Assembly (NCBI GenBank): GCA_934462925.1
Contig: CAKSIT010000012.1
Span: forward strand, 1 to 64,000
From: an uncultured Oscillospiraceae bacterium
GTDB taxonomy: Bacteria > Bacillota > Clostridia > Oscillospirales > Ruminococcaceae
Reading direction: 5' to 3'
DNA: 64,000 bases
The notes beneath the pieces are model-generated. The model saw only the letters and a list, made by a program, of their open reading frames with translations, was not told the DNA's origin and searched no databases. The translations under genes and the position numbers were made by a program. Below, piece after piece: positions 60,522 through 64,000 of the stretch (its first letter is position 1; every line of letters starts with the position of its first letter).

Positions 60522-61307
60522 ATGACGAATCAAATCAAGGTACTTATCGGAAACGACACCGCCGAGTGCGGCATGACATGGGCAGGCGCGCTTAAAAGCG
60601 CGGGAATGTACGCAATAACGCGCCACTGCGACGGGAACGCGGTGCTAAGCTCGATAAAGTCCGAAGCGCCCGACGTAGCCGTGCTTGAAGCTAAAATGCC
60701 GTTCTGCGACGCTATAGAGGTGATACGCCGCCTTAAGCTCGAAAAGAAATACATACCGAGCATAATAATCATCTCGAACGTTCCCGACCCCGCGCTCGAG
60801 CGCGACGCCGCCGCGGCAGGGGCTGCGTTCCTTGTAAAGCCCGTAGACCCGCAGTACCTTGTAAGCAGGGTGTCCAAGCTGTGCGGGCTGTACACCGACG
60901 CACCGCAGGACGCCGCTCCCGACGACACCGACCTTGAATGCGCCGTGACCGAGATAATACATCAGGTGGGTATCCCCGCGCATATAAAGGGCTACCACTA
61001 CCTGCGCACCGCAATAATGCTCTGCGTGAACAACGACGAGATGATAAACAGCATAACAAAGCTGCTCTACCCCACCGTTGCAAAGCGCTATCAGACCACC
61101 TCGTCGCGCGTTGAGCGCGCCATTCGCCACGCTATAGAAATCGCGTGGGACAGGGGCGACATAGACGTGCTGACGAAGCTTTTCTCCTACACCGTTCACA
61201 CCTCGCGCGGCAAGCCCACCAACTCCGAGTTTATCGCGCTTATCGCAGACCACCTGCGCCTGAAGTTCAAGGCGAAGCAGAGCATAGGCACAGGCTCGTA
61301 CAGGTAA
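60522..61307 (+). CDS. spo0A: Spo0A homologue with degenerate receiver
   Basis: The 261-residue protein has a receiver domain (1-120) and the Spo0A DNA-binding domain: [23 protein letters not shown], then [23 protein letters not shown] and [18 protein letters not shown]. These are near-diagnostic of Spo0A, the sporulation master regulator. The phosphoacceptor position is Glu56 (VLEAKMP instead of VLDxxMP), and the acidic pair near the N-terminus reads GND rather than ADD. The conserved Lys (FLVKPVD) remains. It may act without phosphorylation. Start follows ACGGAGGATAACGCAA. Confidence 0.92.
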   Translation: MTNQIKVLIGNDTAECGMTWAGALKSAGMYAITRHCDGNAVLSSIKSEAPDVAVLEAKMPFCDAIEVIRRLKLEKKYIPSIIIISNVPDPALERDAAAAGAAFLVKPVDPQYLVSRVSKLCGLYTDAPQDAAPDDTDLECAVTEIIHQVGIPAHIKGYHYLRTAIMLCVNNDEMINSITKLLYPTVAKRYQTTSSRVERAIRHAIEIAWDRGDIDVLTKLFSYTVHTSRGKPTNSEFIALIADHLRLKFKAKQSIGTGSYR

Positions 61308-61590
61308 GCCGCGCCCTGCCGCTGCAATAAGAATACGGGGCTGTCCTTTATCGGGGCAGCACTCAAACCGTCGAAAAACCCCCATACGGGGGTTTCCCGA
61401 CGGGACATCCGCGCTGCGCGCACGGTTTGACGGCACACCGTCAAACCGCACACTTGCGCGGATAGAGGAGTTTTTTGCCTCGGGAAGCCCGAGGCAAAAA
61501 AGTTATTTCAAAGCCCGCATACGAAGGCAAAATTGATTTTTTCGACAAGCTGCGGGGCTGTCCTTTATCGGGGCAGCCCCTTTTCGCGCT
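61308..61590 (+). repeat. Intergenic hairpins and dispersed repeat
   Basis: CGGGGCTGTCC followed by TTTATCGGGGCAGC occurs twice (61336-61360, 61553-61577). A bidirectional terminator TTTTTTGCCTCGGG / CCCGAGGCAAAAAA lies at 61471-61501, and GACGGTTTGACGG/CCGTCAAACCG forms another hairpin. These look like host intergenic repeats; no gene is seen. Confidence 0.65.
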
Positions 61591-62631
61591 TTATCTTACA
61601 GAGAACTCGTAAACCGTGGTGAAATGGTAAACCTCGCCCGCCTTAAGCGTGCAGCTGCCGAACTGCGGCTTGTTGGGCGTGTCGGGACAGAACTGGCTCT
61701 CGAAGCACAGGCCGCCGTACTTGTTGTACTTTGCGCCGCCCTTGCCCTTCTCGCCGTCAAGCCCTATGCCTATGTAAAACTGGAGCGCGGGCATATCGGT
61801 CTTTACCGTCATCAGTCTGCCGCTCTTGCGTTCCCACGCCTCGGCTGCCGTACGCATTTCGCCCGCAGCGCCAAGCACAAAGTTGTGGTCGTAGCCGTTG
61901 GGCAGCCTGCCGTTGTCCATGTCCTCGCCTACGCGCTTTTCGGTTCTGAAGTCGAACGGCGTACCCATAACGTACGCAAGCTTGCCCGTGGGTATAAGCA
62001 GCTCGTCTACGGGGGTGTACTGCGTGGAGTTTATCTGCACTACATGGTCCTTGATGTCGCCGCTGCCCGCGCCCTTAAGGTTGAAGTAGGAGTGGTTCGT
62101 GAGATTAACAACTGTCGTTTTGTCGGTATGCGCGGTGTACTCAATGGAAAGCCCGTTGTTCGCGGTGAGCGTGTACTTTACCGCAATGTCGAGCGTTCCG
62201 GGGTAGTTCTCCTCGCCGTCGGGGCTTACGTAGCCGAACGTTACCGACGGCTCGTCGCCGCCGCAGGTCTCCTTTACGGTCCACACGCGCTTGTTGTAGC
62301 CGAAGAAACCGCCGTGCAGATGGTTCACCTTATTATCGTTGGCGGAGAGCCTGTACTCCACGCCGTCTACGGTTATTTTTGCGCCGCCTATGCGGTTTGC
62401 ATACCTGCCGACAAGCGCGCCGTGCGAGGAGTTGCCGTCAACGTACTCCTGTAACGTGTCATAGCCGAGTACGACGTCCGCGTACTTGCCCTTTTTGTCG
62501 GGGACGTTAAGCTGCACCACAGCGCCGCCGAAGTTCGTGAGAGCCGCGCTCATGCCGTTCTTGTTCGTAAGCGTGAACAGAAAGCACTTGTAGCCGCGGA
62601 AAAAACCAAATTCCTTTGTTTCAATGCTCAT
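61591..62631 (-). CDS. galM: Aldose 1-epimerase (mutarotase)
   Basis: The 346-residue enzyme interconverts alpha and beta hexoses. Family motifs: NFGGAVVQLNVPDKKG, LVGRYANRIGGAKI, NHLHGGFFGYNKRVW (catalytic His), VNLTNHSYFNL (second His) and GGLCFESQFCPDTPN (catalytic Glu). It starts after GGAGGTTTCACCC. The gene is in the GC-rich host part and ends before the repeat region. Confidence 0.95.
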   Translation of the reverse strand: MSIETKEFGFFRGYKCFLFTLTNKNGMSAALTNFGGAVVQLNVPDKKGKYADVVLGYDTLQEYVDGNSSHGALVGRYANRIGGAKITVDGVEYRLSANDNKVNHLHGGFFGYNKRVWTVKETCGGDEPSVTFGYVSPDGEENYPGTLDIAVKYTLTANNGLSIEYTAHTDKTTVVNLTNHSYFNLKGAGSGDIKDHVVQINSTQYTPVDELLIPTGKLAYVMGTPFDFRTEKRVGEDMDNGRLPNGYDHNFVLGAAGEMRTAAEAWERKSGRLMTVKTDMPALQFYIGIGLDGEKGKGGAKYNKYGGLCFESQFCPDTPNKPQFGSCTLKAGEVYHFTTVYEFSVR

Positions 62632-62649
62632 GGGTGAAACCTCCGTGTG

Positions 62650-64000
62650 TTAATATTTGTCGTCATCAAGGACGATGGTTCTCTTGGGTGCTGCGGGCGT
62701 TTCAGCGGCGTGCGAGGGTACTGTCGCAGTAGGCTTGAAAGCTGGCGCAGGCTTTACCGCACCTGCTGCGGGAGCGGGCTTTGCCGCCTTGGGAGCGGGA
62801 GCGGGCTTCTCAACCTTGGGAGCGGGAGCGGGCTTCTCAACCTTGGGGGCGGGAGCGGGCTTTGCCGCCTTGGGGGCGGGAGCGGGCTTCTCAACCTTGG
62901 GCGCGGGTGCAGGCTTCTCCGCCTTGGGGGCGGGAGCGGGCTTCTCAACCTTGGGGGCGGGAGCGGGAGCGGGCTTCTCTGCCTTGGGCGCGGGAGTGGG
63001 CTTTGCCGCCTTGGGAGCGGGCGCGGGCTGCTTATCGTTCAGCCTGAAGCCGCTTACCATGCCCAGCAGAATGCCGCTCTCGTCCGAAAGCATACCTGCG
63101 GAGCGCGCGCACTCCTCCGCGGAGCGGTTCGTCCTGCTTACGGACTCGGAAATGCGCGACATACTCTGCGTTATATTCTTTGCGGAAGCCGCCTGCTCCT
63201 CCGAAGCCGCGGCTATCATGCCTATAACCTCGGTGGTGCTTTGCGTTTCTTCAACTATCTTAGCGAGCATTTCTGCGGTTTCGTTTGCAATAAGAGCGCC
63301 GTTCTTTACGGACTTTATCGAGCTGTTTATGAGAGAGGACGTGTTCTTAGCCGCCTGCGCGGTCTTGTTTGCAAGGTCGCCTACCTCGCCTGCGACAACC
63401 GCGAAGCCCTTGCCCGCCTCGCCCGCGCGCGCAGCCTCTATCGAAGCGTTGAGCGCGAGAATATTCGTCTGGAACGAGATGTCCTCTATAGTATGTATTA
63501 TCTTCGCTATCTCCGACGAGGTGGAGCTTATCTCCTCCATAGCGCCGAGCATCTGCGTCATCTTTTCGTTGCCCGCGTTCACTATGCTCATGGAGTCCTC
63601 AGCAAGCGCGTGAGCCTTTGTGGCGTTCTCGGCGTTCACGGATATCTTGTCGGATATTTCAAGCACGCCCGCGTCGAGCGCCCTTACCGTGTCTTCCTGC
63701 TCAGCCGCCGCAGCGGAGAGCGACTGCGAGTTCTCGCTCATCTGCTTTGAGTGCATATCCACCTGCCTGCCCGAGCTGCCAAGCTGTCCCACAACGTCCG
63801 AAAGTGACGCGATTATGCCGCACAGCGAGGTCTTTATCGGGGCGTAGTCGCCCATGTAGTCCGCCGCGGGCGCAGCGCACAGGTCCTTTGCGGAGATTCT
63901 TGCGGCGGTGCTGCCGATATCCTTTATAATAGCGTTCGTGCTGTCCGCCATGGTGTTCACGGATTCCGCGAGAGAGCCAAGCTCGTCGTTCGAGCGCACC
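62650..64000 (-). CDS. Methyl-accepting chemotaxis protein, C-terminal part
   Basis: The gene enters from beyond the right edge, so ligand-binding and membrane parts are missing. Visible are a HAMP-like start ([17 protein letters not shown]), a linker and the signalling domain. Its hairpin tip reads [38 protein letters not shown], the binding site for CheA/CheW. The final 100 residues are an Ala/Pro/Lys repeat (APKxxKPAPAPKxEKPAP) ending with TIVLDDDKY. Such a tail may tether a modifying enzyme or span the cytoplasm. Confidence 0.93.
   Translation of the reverse strand, partial: VRSNDELGSLAESVNTMADSTNAIIKDIGSTAARISAKDLCAAPAADYMGDYAPIKTSLCGIIASLSDVVGQLGSSGRQVDMHSKQMSENSQSLSAAAAEQEDTVRALDAGVLEISDKISVNAENATKAHALAEDSMSIVNAGNEKMTQMLGAMEEISSTSSEIAKIIHTIEDISFQTNILALNASIEAARAGEAGKGFAVVAGEVGDLANKTAQAAKNTSSLINSSIKSVKNGALIANETAEMLAKIVEETQSTTEVIGMIAAASEEQAASAKNITQSMSRISESVSRTNRSAEECARSAGMLSDESGILLGMVSGFRLNDKQPAPAPKAAKPTPAPKAEKPAPAPAPKVEKPAPAPKAEKPAPAPKVEKPAPAPKAAKPAPAPKVEKPAPAPKVEKPAPAPKAAKPAPAAGAVKPAPAFKPTATVPSHAAETPAAPKRTIVLDDDKY
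62757..63033 (-). repeat. Tandem repeat encoding A-P-K-rich tail
   Basis: About ten imperfect units of 24-30 bases, with core GGGGGCGGGAGCGGGC or GGGAGCGGGAGCGGGC, encode [18 protein letters not shown] and APKAAKPAP. Copy number is likely to vary between strains. Confidence 0.85.

Noticed and set aside
62757..63033. CRISPR array
   Set aside because: The repeats are contiguous, in frame and encode an Ala/Pro/Lys tail of a chemotaxis receptor; there are no spacers.

Overview
The window holds an integrative and conjugative element (ICE) of about 51.6 kb (roughly 3.4 to 55.05 kb) in a GC-rich Gram-positive chromosome. The host looks like a gut Clostridia member (Ruminococcaceae or Oscillospirales type). 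This is inferred from a Spo0A homologue, the style of the host genes, strong AGGAGG ribosome binding sites, and an ICE backbone (PcfB, VirD4, Maff2, PrgI, VirB4, CD1107/CD1108-type proteins, TTRAP, TnpV, TnpW) typical of Clostridia. The species cannot be named from the sequence.

Layout. 1-3190: a GC-rich prophage fragment on the minus strand (scaffold protein, two small proteins, a minor capsid protein with a C-terminal HExxH segment) that stops where portal and terminase genes would be expected. 3341-3414: tRNA-Gln(TTG). 3.48-4.85 kb: a replication-initiator-like gene with internal iteron-like repeats. 5.0-16.2 kb: the mating-channel operon. 16.3-18.5 kb: topoisomerase III. 18.6-38.7 kb: very large ICE proteins (ArdC-type antirestriction protein, a GGDEF diguanylate cyclase, a 3064-residue methylase/helicase) plus TTRAP, a lipoprotein and a TnpV gene nested in another frame. 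38.7-40.2 kb: a possible small RNA and an AbiE-like toxin-antitoxin pair with an in-frame amber codon. 40.3-49.55 kb (minus strand): regulators, SSB, a Cas12f-like system, ParB and ParA. 49.7-51.7 kb: a ribbon-helix-helix regulator, a MOBP relaxase and MobC. 51.7-55.03 kb: candidate oriT, a sigma-like protein, TnpW and a large serine recombinase. 55.1-64 kb: a Phd/YoeB module, then host genes (nitroreductase, serA, serC, WYL regulator, Spo0A-like regulator, galM, chemotaxis receptor).

The most unusual content is at 42.09-44.97 kb. A Cas12f-family protein whose first RuvC aspartate is histidine (H240) is interleaved with three mini CRISPR arrays. Each array is preceded by the same structured element of about 134 nt, which carries an anti-repeat able to pair with the 36-nt repeat. 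There is no cas1 or cas2. Several of the five spacers read like ribosome-binding-site/start-codon regions of genes. I infer a natural guide-RNA-directed repression system carried by the ICE rather than a DNA-cutting immune system.

Three other element-wide patterns stand out. Eight otherwise unrelated proteins share a C-terminal motif near (K/R)(P/S)SV(L/I)xxIxxIKxEQ, a candidate type IV secretion signal. A 15-bp palindrome TTCGCCATTGGCGAA recurs at least 13 times, almost always just upstream of a gene. A 20-bp palindrome TCATACTGTGTACAGTATGA lies between the -35 and -10 boxes of two promoters, with a degenerate copy at a third, and looks like the operator of an ICE regulon.
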